Below are positions 15,486 through 23,823 of a stretch of DNA of 64,000 nt, piece after piece. The notes beneath the pieces were generated by a model. The model saw only the letters and a program-made list of their open reading frames with translations, was not told the DNA's origin and ran no database searches. Location of the stretch: contig NZ_JAGHRE010000001.1 of assembly GCF_017743935.1 (NCBI RefSeq), positions 479,683-543,682 of the forward strand, in the 5' to 3' direction. The translations under genes were made by a program, and so were the position numbers. The number at the start of each line of letters is the position of its first letter. Position 1 is the stretch's first letter. The DNA is from Tropicibacter sp. R16_0 (GTDB lineage Bacteria; Pseudomonadota; Alphaproteobacteria; Rhodobacterales; Rhodobacteraceae).

Positions 15486-16384
15486 TGCGCGGGCACCCGG
15501 GCCGCTCGGGTTCTGGCCGACCAGATCAGCCACAGCCCAAGCGCCATCATCGGCAGGCACAGGATCTGACCCATCGTCAGGCCATATCCGCCCACGTGCC
15601 AGGCCAGCCCCAAAGGATTGCCAGGCGAGATGAACTGCGCGTCGGGTTGGCGCACAAACTCGACCAGGAAACGGGCCAGGCCATAGCCGCTCAGGAACAT
15701 TCCGACGACGAAACCAGGCATCTTAAACGCGCCGCGACGATACACCAGCCACAGGAGAACGACGCCCAGGATCAGCCCCTCCATCGCGGCCTCATAGAGT
15801 TGCGAGGGGTGGCGGGCGCACAGGCCCACCACGTCAGGACAGTTCTGTGCGGCAGGGCCGGGAAAGACAAAAGCCCACGGCACGTCGCTGGGACGGCCCC
15901 ACAATTCGGCATTGATAAAATTCGACAGCCGTCCCAAAAGCAGCCCCGGCGGAACCGCATGGGCCACCAGATCAGCCAAGTTGAGCTTGGGGATGTTGTG
16001 GCGCAGCGCATAGATCCAGCTGGCAATGACCACACCCAAAAGGCCGCCATGAAACGACATGCCGCCCTGCCAGACCATTAGGATCTCGGCCGGGTTCGCC
16101 AGGTAATAGGCAGGCTGATAGAACAGGACAAAGCCAAGGCGCCCACCCAGAATGACACCCAGGATGATCCAGGTCAGCAGATCCTCCAGCTGTTGGGTGG
16201 TCAGTGGCGGGGTGTCTACGGGCCAAAGTGCGGGGCGCCGCAGCGCCGCAACCCCAAGCCGCCAGGCAATCAGGATGCCTGCAATATAGGCCAGCGCATA
16301 CCAGCGCAGGGCGAAATCGAACCCAAACAGTGAGATCGAAAACAGTTCGGGGGAAAAGTCGGGGAAAGTCAGTACTGCCTGCAT
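15482..16384 (-). CDS. lgt: Prolipoprotein diacylglyceryl transferase
   Basis: This 300-aa inner-membrane enzyme transfers diacylglycerol from phosphatidylglycerol to the lipobox Cys of prelipoproteins. It has seven or so hydrophobic helices, the [10 protein letters not shown] segment with its catalytic-region His, and the Lgt signature [17 protein letters not shown]. Two lipoprotein genes in this window (42074 and 44192) encode plausible substrates. It leads the lgt - methyltransferase - pgeF operon and is divergent from a UbiK-like gene, with a 96-bp gap between them. Confidence 0.96.
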   Translation of the reverse strand: MQAVLTFPDFSPELFSISLFGFDFALRWYALAYIAGILIAWRLGVAALRRPALWPVDTPPLTTQQLEDLLTWIILGVILGGRLGFVLFYQPAYYLANPAEILMVWQGGMSFHGGLLGVVIASWIYALRHNIPKLNLADLVAHAVPPGLLLGRLSNFINAELWGRPSDVPWAFVFPGPAAQNCPDVVGLCARHPSQLYEAAMEGLILGVVLLWLVYRRGAFKMPGFVVGMFLSGYGLARFLVEFVRQPDAQFISPGNPLGLAWHVGGYGLTMGQILCLPMMALGLWLIWSARTRAARVPAQ

Positions 16385-16480
16385 GTGCGTCTCAATGCCT
16401 GTGCCTTGGGGGGCAAGTCAACCTTGTGGCCGACCCTGTTGTTGCCCATATAGGGGGCAACTTCGACACGGAGAAGACAG

Positions 16481-16729
16481 ATGCAGACCCGCAACAAGAT
16501 GCTCGACGATATTTCGCAACTGATGACCAACGCCATGGGCGTGGCGCAAGGGGCGAAAGACGAAGCTGAAACCGCTATGAAATCGCTTTTGGATCGTTGG
16601 TTGGCCGACCGCGACCTGGTCACCCGCGAAGAGTTCGACGCCGTGCGCGCCATGGCGCAGAAAGCACGCGAAGAAAACGAGGCGCTGTCTGCCCGCATCG
16701 CGGCGCTTGAGGCCAAGCTGGACAACTGA
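16481..16729 (+). CDS. UbiK/BMFP-type accessory protein
   Basis: This 82-aa, mostly helical protein starts MQTRNKMLDDISQLMTNAMG and ends in a heptad-rich coiled coil (ALSARIAALEAKLDN), the YqiC/UbiK layout. E. coli UbiK trimerises, binds membranes and assists ubiquinone biosynthesis; the alphaproteobacterial role is inferred. It is divergent from lgt. A GGAGAAGAC site lies just before the ATG. Confidence 0.85.
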   Translation: MQTRNKMLDDISQLMTNAMGVAQGAKDEAETAMKSLLDRWLADRDLVTREEFDAVRAMAQKAREENEALSARIAALEAKLDN

Positions 16730-17064
16730 TCCCGCCTGATCCGTCGACCAGACGCGGTATTCCTATGAATTTGCCGAAAAAGACCCTGCCGCGAGAGCCA
16801 TTACAGCTGTCGCGTCGGGGTGTATCTTGCCAGACATTGTAACATTCGCAAGAAAAAGCTGACAAAAGCGTCGATATTTTGGGCGTCGTGTCGAGTTGCC
16901 CACAACTTATTGGCTTTATCCCCAAAAATAGGGGTTGTCAGAGTCTCACCTACACCGCACCATATCTAGTAGAGGCACGGGGGATCGCCCCGGCTTCTAG
17001 AGCAGACACCTAGCATTGGGGGCGCTGCCAGCCCCAAAACGCTAGAGATGAGTGAGGTGGCACC
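16730..17064. other. Gene-free region with hairpins before the YbjN gene
   Basis: No CDS is supported in these 335 bp. The right end has a hairpin whose outer stem is CTAGC/GCTAG and inner stem TTGGGG/CCCCAA (17010-17045), ending 19 nt before the ybjN-like start, and a smaller GGGGATCGCCCC hairpin just upstream (near 16980-16992). A GANTC methylation site (GAGTC) is at 16941-16945. These are likely leader features of the next gene. Confidence 0.4.
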
Positions 17065-17565
17065 ATGGCACTTTCCGAGCAGTATCTGGAAGAAGACATT
17101 CACCCGATCGACATTGTCGAGCATCTGGCTGAGCACCATGATTGGGAGTTCGACCGCATAGGCGACGATCAGATCGCAATGGCGGTTGAGGGGCAATGGC
17201 GCACATATTCCATCACTCTGGCCTGGTCGGGGTATGATGAAACCCTGCGGATGGTCTGCACCTTCGAGATGGAGCCGCCCGAAGAGGCGCTGCCGCAGCT
17301 TTATGAATTGATCAACGCGATGAATGACCAATGCTGGGCCGGTGGGTTCACCTATTGGGCCGCGCAGCAGTTGATGGTCTATAAATACGGTTTGGTTCTG
17401 GCAGGCGGTCAGGTGGCGAGCCCCGAGCAGATCGACACGATGATCAACGCGGCTGTCTTGAGCGCGGAGCGCTATTACCCGGCGATCCAGTTGATGGTCT
17501 ACGGTGGCCGCTCTCCGGCCGAAGCGATGCAGGTCGCCATTGCAGAGGCCTATGGCCGGGCGTAA
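17065..17565 (+). CDS. YbjN domain-containing protein
   Basis: This 166-aa acidic protein has the YbjN pattern: HPIDIVEHLAEHHDWEFDRI, then TLAWSGYDETLRMVCTFEM and NAMNDQCWAGGFTYW. The fold resembles type III secretion chaperones. YbjN proteins are tied to stress and motility phenotypes without a defined biochemistry. The ATG at 17065 follows a GAGTGAGG site. It precedes proC by 40 bp on the same strand and may be co-transcribed with it. Confidence 0.88.
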   Translation: MALSEQYLEEDIHPIDIVEHLAEHHDWEFDRIGDDQIAMAVEGQWRTYSITLAWSGYDETLRMVCTFEMEPPEEALPQLYELINAMNDQCWAGGFTYWAAQQLMVYKYGLVLAGGQVASPEQIDTMINAAVLSAERYYPAIQLMVYGGRSPAEAMQVAIAEAYGRA

Positions 17566-17605
17566 AGCTGTGCCCTGAACCGATATCAGGCGAGGGGCAC
17601 TTTTC

Positions 17606-18421
17606 ATGGATATGTCTTATGTGGCGGACCGGGGGCTTGTGCTTCTGGGCTGCGGCAAAATGGGCTCGGCAATGTTGGCGGGTTGGCTCGACGGGGGCCT
17701 GCCCGCGTCTTCCGTTTGGGTGATCGATCCGTATCCATCGGACTGGGTCAAAGCACAGGGCGTGCATGTGAATGCAGAGCTGCCTGCCACCCCGGCCATC
17801 GTGCTGATCGCCGTAAAACCGCAGATGATGGGCGAGGCGTTGCCGTCGATGCAGGCCATGGGCAACGGCGAGACGCTGTTTGTCTCGGTCGCTGCGGGCA
17901 CGACCATTGGCACATTCGAAGAGGTCCTAGGAGCGCAAACCCCGATCGTTCGGGCGATGCCCAACACGCCCGCCGCCGTGGGGCGTGGTATCACGGCCCT
18001 GATCGGCAACGCCAAGGTGACCGGTGCGCAGCTGGATTTGGCCGATGGGCTTTTATCTGCCGTGGGTCAGACGGTGCGGCTGGAGAGCGAAGCGCAGATG
18101 GACGCTGTCACCGGCGTCAGCGGTTCGGGTCCAGCCTATGTGTTCCATCTGATCGAAACGCTGGCCGCTGCGGGCGTGGCGCAGGGCCTGCCCGAAGCGA
18201 TGGCGATGCAACTGGCCAAAGCCACGGTTGCAGGGGCTGGCGCCTTGGCTGAGACGGCCGAGGAAGACCCCAGCCAATTGCGGGTCAATGTGACCTCTCC
18301 AAACGGGACAACGCAGGCTGCGTTGGAGGTTTTGATGAGCGACAGCGACGGCTTCCCGGCGCTGCTGAACCGAGCGGTCGCGGCAGCGACCAACCGATCA
18401 AAGGAGCTGTCGGGTGGCTGA
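17606..18421 (+). CDS. proC: Pyrroline-5-carboxylate reductase
   Basis: This 271-aa enzyme catalyses the last step of proline synthesis using NAD(P)H. It has the Rossmann motif VLLGCGKMGSAMLAGWL at the N-terminus, the RAMPNTPAAVGRGITAL segment and the C-terminal signature DAVTGVSGSGPAYVFHLIE. The ATG at 17606 has GAGGGG 10 nt upstream. It overlaps the tRNA-binding-protein gene by 8 bp, indicating an operon with the two genes downstream. Confidence 0.95.
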   Translation: MDMSYVADRGLVLLGCGKMGSAMLAGWLDGGLPASSVWVIDPYPSDWVKAQGVHVNAELPATPAIVLIAVKPQMMGEALPSMQAMGNGETLFVSVAAGTTIGTFEEVLGAQTPIVRAMPNTPAAVGRGITALIGNAKVTGAQLDLADGLLSAVGQTVRLESEAQMDAVTGVSGSGPAYVFHLIETLAAAGVAQGLPEAMAMQLAKATVAGAGALAETAEEDPSQLRVNVTSPNGTTQAALEVLMSDSDGFPALLNRAVAAATNRSKELSGG

Positions 18422-18752
18422 GATCAGTTTTGACGACTTTCTGAAAGTGGACATCCGCGTAGGCGAGGTGATCCGGGCCGAAGACTACCCCGAGGCGCGC
18501 AAGCCCGCGATCAAGATGTGGATCGATTTCGGCGGTGAGATCGGCGAGCGCAAGACCTCGGCCCAGGTGACGGCGCATTATGATCCTGCCAGTCTTGTAG
18601 GCAAGCAGGTGATGGCGGTGGTGAACTTTCCGCCGCGCCAGATCGGCAAGTTCATGTCCGAGGTGCTGGTGCTGGGGTTGCCGGATGAAAAGGGCGAGAT
18701 CGTGCTGATCGGCCCCGACGGCAAGGTGCCGCTTGGCGGGCGGATGCACTGA
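18414..18752 (+). CDS. csaA: CsaA-like tRNA-binding domain protein
   Basis: This is a stand-alone tRNA-binding OB-fold of 112 aa: FDDFLKVDIRVGEVIRAEDY at the start, SAQVTAHYDPASLVGKQVMA in the middle and PDGKVPLGGRMH at the end, as in CsaA. CsaA is described as a dimeric secretion chaperone and tRNA binder. Its start lies 8 bp inside proC and its stop shares one base with the next gene's ATG. Confidence 0.9.
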   Translation: MAEISFDDFLKVDIRVGEVIRAEDYPEARKPAIKMWIDFGGEIGERKTSAQVTAHYDPASLVGKQVMAVVNFPPRQIGKFMSEVLVLGLPDEKGEIVLIGPDGKVPLGGRMH

Positions 18753-19705
18753 TGAAGCTTTGGATCACACGGCCCATGACAGCCGAGGTCGAGGCGCGTG
18801 CGCGGCGCGACTTTGACGTAGAGAGTCGCGAAAGTACCCTGCCTTTGACCCCTGACGAGATGCGACGCGCGTTGAACGACTTTGATGTGGTGGTGCCCAC
18901 GCTGGGGGATCTGTTCTCGGCCGAGGTCTTTGCAGCGGTGCCCAATCCGCGCTGCCGTTTGCTGGCCAATTTCGGGGTGGGCTATAACCACATCGACGTG
19001 CAGGCCGCGCAGTCGGCTGGAATTCGCGTGACGAACACGCCGGGCGCCGTCACCGATGCCACGGCAGACATTGCCATGACGCTGATCCTGATGACGGCGC
19101 GGCGCGCCGGGGAAGGGGAGCGCTTGGTGCGGTCCGGTGGCTGGCAAGGGTGGCACCCGACCCAGATGCTGGGAACCCATGTGACCGGCAAGACCGTTGG
19201 CATCGTGGGCATGGGCCGCATTGGCCAAGCCATCGCGCGTCGATGTCATTTTGGCTTTGGCATGGACGTTGCGTATGTTGCGCGCAGCGAAAAATCCTTG
19301 GAGTTCCCGGCGACGCGGGCCGACACCTTGGAAAACTTGGCAGGACAAGTCGATTTCCTTGTGGTTGCCGTGCCCGGCGGGCCCGAGACGCAGCATCTGA
19401 TCAACGCACCCATTCTGAGCGCCATGCAACCCACGGCGATGTTGATCAACATCGCCCGGGGCGAGGTGGTGGACGAGATGGCGTTGATTGCAGCCCTCGA
19501 AAATGGTGACATCGCGGGGGCAGGCCTGGATGTTTACGAGTTCGAACCGCGCGTCCCCGACCGTCTGATTCAGCTGGAAAACGTGAGCTTGCTGCCGCAT
19601 CTGGGGACCGCGACCGAAGAGGTGCGTTCCAGCATGGGGCACATGGCGCTCGACAACGTCGCGGCTTTTGTGGCGGGGCAGGATCTGCCGAACCCGGTGA
19701 ACTGA
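18752..19705 (+). CDS. D-2-hydroxyacid dehydrogenase (glyoxylate/hydroxypyruvate reductase-like)
   Basis: This 317-aa NAD(P)-dependent enzyme has the Rossmann motif VGIVGMGRIGQAIARR, the catalytic Arg in NIARGEVVDE, a Glu before the VYEFEP segment and the catalytic His in LLPHLGTATEEVR. It reduces small 2-keto acids; glyoxylate or hydroxypyruvate is the most common choice in this subgroup, but the substrate is not determined by sequence. It is the last gene of the proC-csaA run. Confidence 0.9.
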   Translation: MKLWITRPMTAEVEARARRDFDVESRESTLPLTPDEMRRALNDFDVVVPTLGDLFSAEVFAAVPNPRCRLLANFGVGYNHIDVQAAQSAGIRVTNTPGAVTDATADIAMTLILMTARRAGEGERLVRSGGWQGWHPTQMLGTHVTGKTVGIVGMGRIGQAIARRCHFGFGMDVAYVARSEKSLEFPATRADTLENLAGQVDFLVVAVPGGPETQHLINAPILSAMQPTAMLINIARGEVVDEMALIAALENGDIAGAGLDVYEFEPRVPDRLIQLENVSLLPHLGTATEEVRSSMGHMALDNVAAFVAGQDLPNPVN

Positions 19706-19756
19706 AGGCGGAGGGCTCCCGCCAGGAGACGCCGCATCGAAGATGCGACATATCCT

Positions 19757-19789
19757 GTTGGGCCGGGCAGCGCGCCTGCGGCGCGCTGC
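19757..19789. repeat. Intergenic hairpin repeat, copy a
   Basis: The core GTTGGGCCGGGC (19757-19768) runs into a perfect 10-bp inverted repeat GCAGCGCGCC / GGCGCGCTGC with loop TGC. It lies between the convergent dehydrogenase and tdk genes. The same core occurs at three other convergent gene ends in the window. Confidence 0.65.
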
Positions 19790-19815
19790 GGGCGTCTGTG
19801 GAGGGTCTGGTGCCT

Positions 19816-20421
19816 CTAGTCTGCCGAGGTCGTGGTCTTGACCAGGTCGCCGACCGCCTCGCGCCAATGTTTGCGACACAGTGAGACGTAGGTTTCATTC
19901 CCGCCGATCTGGACCTGATCCCCGTCCAGCAGAACCTTGCCATTTTCATCCTGACGAATCACCATCGTGGCCTTGCGACCGCATTCACAGATGGTGCGGA
20001 CCTCGCGCATTTCATCGGCCAGGGCCAGCAGAGTGGCAGATCCGGGAAAGAGCTTGCCCTGAAAGTCCACGCGCAGGCCGTAGCACAGCACGGGCACCTT
20101 CAGATCGTCGACCGCGCGCGCCAATTGCCAAACCTGTTCCTCGCTCAGAAACTGGGCTTCGTCGACAAAGACGCAGGCGACCTTTTCCTGCGCCAATCGC
20201 GCCTCGATCATGGCAAAGACATCATCGTCAGCACCAAATACATCCGCTTCGGCGCCGATGCCGATGCGCGAGGCAATACGGCCAACGCCAGATCGCCCAT
20301 CGAGCGCTGCCGTCATCAGATATGTGTCCATCCCGCGTTCGCGGTAATTGTGCGACGCCTGCAGAAGCACGGTCGATTTGCCGGCGTTCATGGTCGAGTA
20401 GTTGAAGTAGAGCTTTGCCAT
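19816..20421 (-). CDS. tdk: Thymidine kinase
   Basis: This 201-aa salvage enzyme phosphorylates thymidine with ATP. It has the P-loop NYSTMNAGKST, the Walker B-like VFVDEAQFLSEEQV, the lasso-region CYGLRVDFQGKLFPGS and a zinc-site Cys pair in CECGRK. The ATG at 20421 follows a GAAGGGA site and matches family N-termini; the frame extends upstream another 59 codons without homology. Its leader contains a potential folded element at 20500-20570. Confidence 0.95.
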   Translation of the reverse strand: MAKLYFNYSTMNAGKSTVLLQASHNYRERGMDTYLMTAALDGRSGVGRIASRIGIGAEADVFGADDDVFAMIEARLAQEKVACVFVDEAQFLSEEQVWQLARAVDDLKVPVLCYGLRVDFQGKLFPGSATLLALADEMREVRTICECGRKATMVIRQDENGKVLLDGDQVQIGGNETYVSLCRKHWREAVGDLVKTTTSAD

Positions 20422-20796
20422 GTCCCTTCGTCTAAGGGGCCGTCCTTCAGGGGACAAGGCGACATCCGCCCAAGGAGAGGAAAAATCGGCACAAGGTGCC
20501 ATCACCGGAGGCGGGAGAGTCCGCAAGCTGGGCTTGCTGGGGATGGACGATACGCGAAAGTCCGGTGATGACACTTGTGCATCGCAATGCGACGACAAAA
20601 CGGATGCTGAGTCTATTGCCTTGGCACCAACTCGTTACCGGCCAAAAAAATCGCCGTTCACTCACTCACAAAATCCCAGAAAACCTGAGGGATAGCCAAG
20701 ATATGACATTTGGATTAGAACTCATGAATGGGAAATATTTCGTGCCTTTCCCCTAAGCGGGGGACGACAGGCGCGATGGTTTGGGAAAGGGTGCAA
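20422..20796. other. Divergent intergenic region with a nested inverted repeat
   Basis: This 375-bp gap separates tdk and an HTH-like gene. It has no supported CDS. The notable structure is CATCACCGGA (20500-20509) pairing with TCCGGTGATG (20561-20570), enclosing GCAAGC-TGG-GCTTGC (20523-20537). The right half (20600-20760) is distinctly more A+T-rich and probably holds the promoter of the + gene; I cannot place -35/-10 boxes securely. Confidence 0.45.
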
Positions 20797-21255
20797 ATGG
20801 CCGATATCGGGGCGTACCTCAAGAAACATACCGAGGCCTTGGTCAAGGATGTGGGTATAGAAGCGGCTTGTGAGTTGACGGGAAAGTCCAAGGCAACACT
20901 GGGCAGATACTATTCAGAAAATGCAGAGCATGCGGACCGGTTCATGCCGGTGGATTCGGTGGCCCGGCTGGAGGCTGCTTCTTCCTACCCTCATGTCACG
21001 TCGGCACTCGCTGAATTGCGCAACATCACCCTGTCGTATGATGACCGCCATCCCAACCAAGAACGCGAAGGTGGCGTAAACTCGGACGTCATCGCGCTGA
21101 GCCAGCGGTTTGCCATGTTGATGAGCGAATACCAGGTTTCGATCGAGGACGGCATAATCACGGTGAATGAGGCCAAGCGCCTGCTGCGCGAAACCGTGGC
21201 CCTGCAACAGGTGCTGATCGACATGAAGCTGCATCTGGAACAAGAAAGCGCTTGA
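20797..21255 (+). CDS. Unknown protein with a helix-turn-helix-like N-terminus
   Basis: This 152-aa protein starts [20 protein letters not shown] and continues [16 protein letters not shown], which reads like the HTH of phage CII-type regulators. [13 protein letters not shown] segment and a helical C-terminal half ([19 protein letters not shown]) follow. The ATG at 20797 has GGGAAAGGG upstream. I do not recognise a named family, and DNA binding is a guess from the HTH-like pattern. It is 4 bp upstream of arsH and likely co-transcribed. Confidence 0.75.
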   Translation: MADIGAYLKKHTEALVKDVGIEAACELTGKSKATLGRYYSENAEHADRFMPVDSVARLEAASSYPHVTSALAELRNITLSYDDRHPNQEREGGVNSDVIALSQRFAMLMSEYQVSIEDGIITVNEAKRLLRETVALQQVLIDMKLHLEQESA

Positions 21256-21259
21256 TCCC

Positions 21260-21976
21260 GTGGACTTGAGTGATCTTCCTGAAATCGTGCCCGGCGCGCT
21301 GCATCCGATTGCGCCCGAGGGATTGGCGGATGCAAGTGATGATGGTCATGCGCCGCGCATATTGCTGCTTTACGGCTCGCTGCGTGAGGTCAGTTATTCG
21401 CGCAAAGCGGTGGAGGAATCCGCTCGCATACTACAGGCCTTTGGCTGTGAAACACGGATTTTCGATCCCTCAGGACTGCCTTTGACGGATGATGCGGATG
21501 CCGATCACCCCAAGGTTGCCGAATTGCGCGAGTTGGCGGTTTGGTCCGAAGGGATGGTGTGGTCTTCGCCTGAACGGCACGGGGCCATGACCGGGATCAT
21601 GAAGCTACAGATCGACTGGCTGCCCTTGTCGCTGAAAGGGGGCATTCGCACCACTCAGGGCAAGACTTTGGCTGTCATGCAAGTGTCGGGCGGGTCGCAG
21701 TCGTTCAATGCGGTCAACCAGATGCGCATTCTGGGGCGCTGGATGCGGATGGTAACGATCCCGAACCAAAGCTCGATTCCCAAGGCCTGGTTGGAGTTTG
21801 CGGAAGGCGACCGGTTGCCCGATGGGCCGTTTTATCGTCGCATCGTGGATGTGATGGAGGAGTTGGTGAAGTTCACCTACATGGTGCGTGGCCGCAAGGA
21901 CTATCTGGTGGATCGCTATTCCGAACGTGTTGAAAACGTCGACCAGGTCCACCAACGGGTGTCCGTCAAAGCCTGA
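21260..21976 (+). CDS. arsH: ArsH-type NADPH-dependent FMN reductase
   Basis: This protein of 238 aa has the flavodoxin-like core [21 protein letters not shown], the [20 protein letters not shown] segment and [20 protein letters not shown], all characteristic of ArsH. ArsH oxidises trivalent organoarsenicals and can reduce quinones or azo dyes. The start is GTG at 21260. No arsR, arsC or arsB is nearby, so it may serve general redox protection. A strong terminator follows. Confidence 0.9.
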   Translation: MDLSDLPEIVPGALHPIAPEGLADASDDGHAPRILLLYGSLREVSYSRKAVEESARILQAFGCETRIFDPSGLPLTDDADADHPKVAELRELAVWSEGMVWSSPERHGAMTGIMKLQIDWLPLSLKGGIRTTQGKTLAVMQVSGGSQSFNAVNQMRILGRWMRMVTIPNQSSIPKAWLEFAEGDRLPDGPFYRRIVDVMEELVKFTYMVRGRKDYLVDRYSERVENVDQVHQRVSVKA

Positions 21977-21995
21977 GAGAAAAGTATTGTCAGAT

Positions 21996-22027
21996 TGCGC
22001 GCGCCGTTGGCGCGCGCATTTTGTTTA
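21996..22027 (+). terminator. Rho-independent terminator after arsH
   Basis: A perfect 10-bp stem TGCGCGCGCC / GGCGCGCGCA with loop GTT is followed by TTTTGTTT. A second hairpin, GAGCCC-TTAG-GGGCTC (22030-22045), lies just beyond, before the convergent beta-ketoacyl synthase gene. Confidence 0.8.
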
Positions 22028-22062
22028 GGGAGCCCTTAGGGGCTCACTAAAGAAGCAGCTGC

Positions 22063-23187
22063 TTAGGCGTGGCGTTTCAGGATGACGGAGCCTACGGAGT
22101 AGCCTGCGCCAAAGGAGCAGATCAGGCCCACGTCGCCCTCGTCCAGATCGTCTGAGTTTTGCGAGAATGCAATGATCGACCCAGCGGAAGAGGTGTTGGC
22201 ATAATCCTGCAGGATATTGGGTTGTTCGCCGTCTTCCGGGGTGCGCCCTAGGACCTTTTTGCCAATGAAGTCGTTCATGGTCTTGTTGGCCTGATGCAGC
22301 CAGATGCGCTTCAGATCGGTGTTGGCCACGTCATTGTCATCCATATGCTCTGCAATGTGTTGTGAAACCATGGGCAGCACTTCCTTGAACACCTTGCGAC
22401 CGTTTTGCATGAATTGCATGTCGCGGCGGTCTTTCACCCCGTCGGGGCGCGAGCGGCGCAGGAAGCCGTTGTTGTTGCGGATGTTGTTGGAAAACTGGGT
22501 GGCACAGCGGGTCGACAGGATTTCAAAGTGCGGCCCTTTGGCATCCTCGATCCGTTCGATCAGCGTGGCCGTGGCCACATCGCCAAAGATGAAGTGGCAA
22601 TCGCGGTCGCGCCATTCCAGGTGAGCCGAGCAAATCTCGGGGTTGACCACAAGGGCCGAACGGATGGAGCCGGACCGCACCATGTCGGCGGCGGCCTGAA
22701 TGCCAAAGGTCGCCGAAGAGCAGGCGACATTCATGTCAAAGGCAAAGCCTTCGATCCCAAGCGCCTGCTGGATTTCAATGGCGACCGCCGGATAGGCGCG
22801 TTCCAGGTTCGATGCCGCGCAGATCACTGCATCGACATCTGCAGCTGTTTTGCCTGCCTGTTCCAGTGCCTTCTTCGCGGCGTCTACGGCCATCTCGGTC
22901 ATGATGCCCGGCTCATCATCAGACCGCTGACGCAGGAGTGGGTGCATCACATCCGGATCTAGGACACCGGTTTTGTCCATCACGTACCGACGCTCGATCC
23001 CTGACGCCTTTACGATGAACTCTTCGGACGAGTGTTGCATCGGCTCCATCTCTCCGGCGGCGATGGCGTCGGCGTTCTGGGCGTTCATCTTGTCGGCGTA
23101 GGCGTTGAACGCCTCGACCAGTTCGGCGTTGGTGATGACTTGCTCGGGCGTAAAGACGCCGGTCCCGGTGATGGCGGGTGTGTACAT
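22063..23187 (-). CDS. Beta-ketodecanoyl-ACP synthase type KAS III (PA3286-like)
   Basis: This 374-aa thiolase-fold enzyme has the FabH-type triad: Cys156 in MNVACSSATFGIQAA, His in WLHQANKTMNDF and Asn in YANTSSAGS. The long N-terminal insertion (NAYADKMNAQNADAIAAGEM) and overall length match the Pseudomonas PA3286 enzyme, which condenses octanoyl-CoA with malonyl-ACP to feed fatty-acid synthesis. An AGGAG site precedes the ATG at 23187. It is divergent from a marR-RND efflux operon. Confidence 0.9.
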   Translation of the reverse strand: MYTPAITGTGVFTPEQVITNAELVEAFNAYADKMNAQNADAIAAGEMEPMQHSSEEFIVKASGIERRYVMDKTGVLDPDVMHPLLRQRSDDEPGIMTEMAVDAAKKALEQAGKTAADVDAVICAASNLERAYPAVAIEIQQALGIEGFAFDMNVACSSATFGIQAAADMVRSGSIRSALVVNPEICSAHLEWRDRDCHFIFGDVATATLIERIEDAKGPHFEILSTRCATQFSNNIRNNNGFLRRSRPDGVKDRRDMQFMQNGRKVFKEVLPMVSQHIAEHMDDNDVANTDLKRIWLHQANKTMNDFIGKKVLGRTPEDGEQPNILQDYANTSSAGSIIAFSQNSDDLDEGDVGLICSFGAGYSVGSVILKRHA

Positions 23188-23352
23188 TGCAGACTCCTGA
23201 AAACTGCCGGATTTGCCCAAAATGCGTGCATAATGTGCCATGATCAAGGGGAGGTGACCTTGCGGCACCCAGTGTTGGGGTTTGAAATTTACCTTCGGGT
23301 CTTGAATGTTTCGAAATCCGAAGTATATCGCGCGAAAATTTAAGGGACAGAC
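23188..23352. promoter_or_regulatory. Divergent promoter/operator region, KAS III / marR
   Basis: This 165-bp gap lies between the KAS III and marR starts. It contains CTTCGG (about 23291-23296) and CCGAAG (about 23316-23321) as an inverted pair flanking ATGTTTCGAAAT, itself partly palindromic (TTCGAA). A MarR dimer site here is plausible; promoter boxes are not clear. Confidence 0.4.
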
Positions 23353-23823
23353 ATGATGGCAGACGACGAACCCTTTGTCCTGGATGGGCTCAGCCCCGAG
23401 ATCCAGGCGATGATGGGGGTCTATGCGCTTTATTGGAAAGTTGATGAGAGCATCGACGCCATTCGGCCGGATCTGACCCGGCAGGAAAGCCACATGCTCA
23501 TCAAACTGGATCGGCCCAAGCGGATGGGTGTACTGGCTTGCGACATGATGATGGCTCCGTCCAGCTTGACCGCATCAGCGGACGCGCTGGAGCAGGCAGG
23601 TCACATCACCCGGCAACGCGACCCCGAAGACCGGCGCGCCTGGCTGTTGGTGTTGACCGAGCAAGGCGAAGCCGCCCGCAATGATCTGGTGGAAAAGGCA
23701 GGAGAGCTGTTTCGCCATGCCTCTGGCCTGAACACACAAGAGACAGAGGTCTTCGCCAAATTGGCGCACAAAATCCGTGACAACATCCTGAAAACAGGTA
23801 TTCCCGAAGGACTGAAGAAATGA
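23353..23823 (+). CDS. MarR family transcriptional regulator
   Basis: This 156-aa winged-helix regulator has the DNA-binding helix region ACDMMMAPSSLTASADALEQ and the wing ITRQRDPEDRRAWLLVLTEQG, typical of MarR. Two consecutive ATGs (23353, 23356) follow an AGGGACAG site. The stop overlaps the periplasmic adaptor gene by 4 bp. As with most MarR proteins beside pumps, it likely represses the efflux operon until a ligand binds. Confidence 0.93.
   Translation: MMADDEPFVLDGLSPEIQAMMGVYALYWKVDESIDAIRPDLTRQESHMLIKLDRPKRMGVLACDMMMAPSSLTASADALEQAGHITRQRDPEDRRAWLLVLTEQGEAARNDLVEKAGELFRHASGLNTQETEVFAKLAHKIRDNILKTGIPEGLKK

Noticed and set aside
18578-19879. 433-codon minus-strand frame over csaA and the dehydrogenase
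   Set aside because: Antisense to two confident genes and it includes repeat sequence; not coding.
20797-21255. Phage repressor from a prophage remnant
   Set aside because: The CII-like HTH is weak evidence, and the flanking genes (tdk, arsH) are not phage genes.
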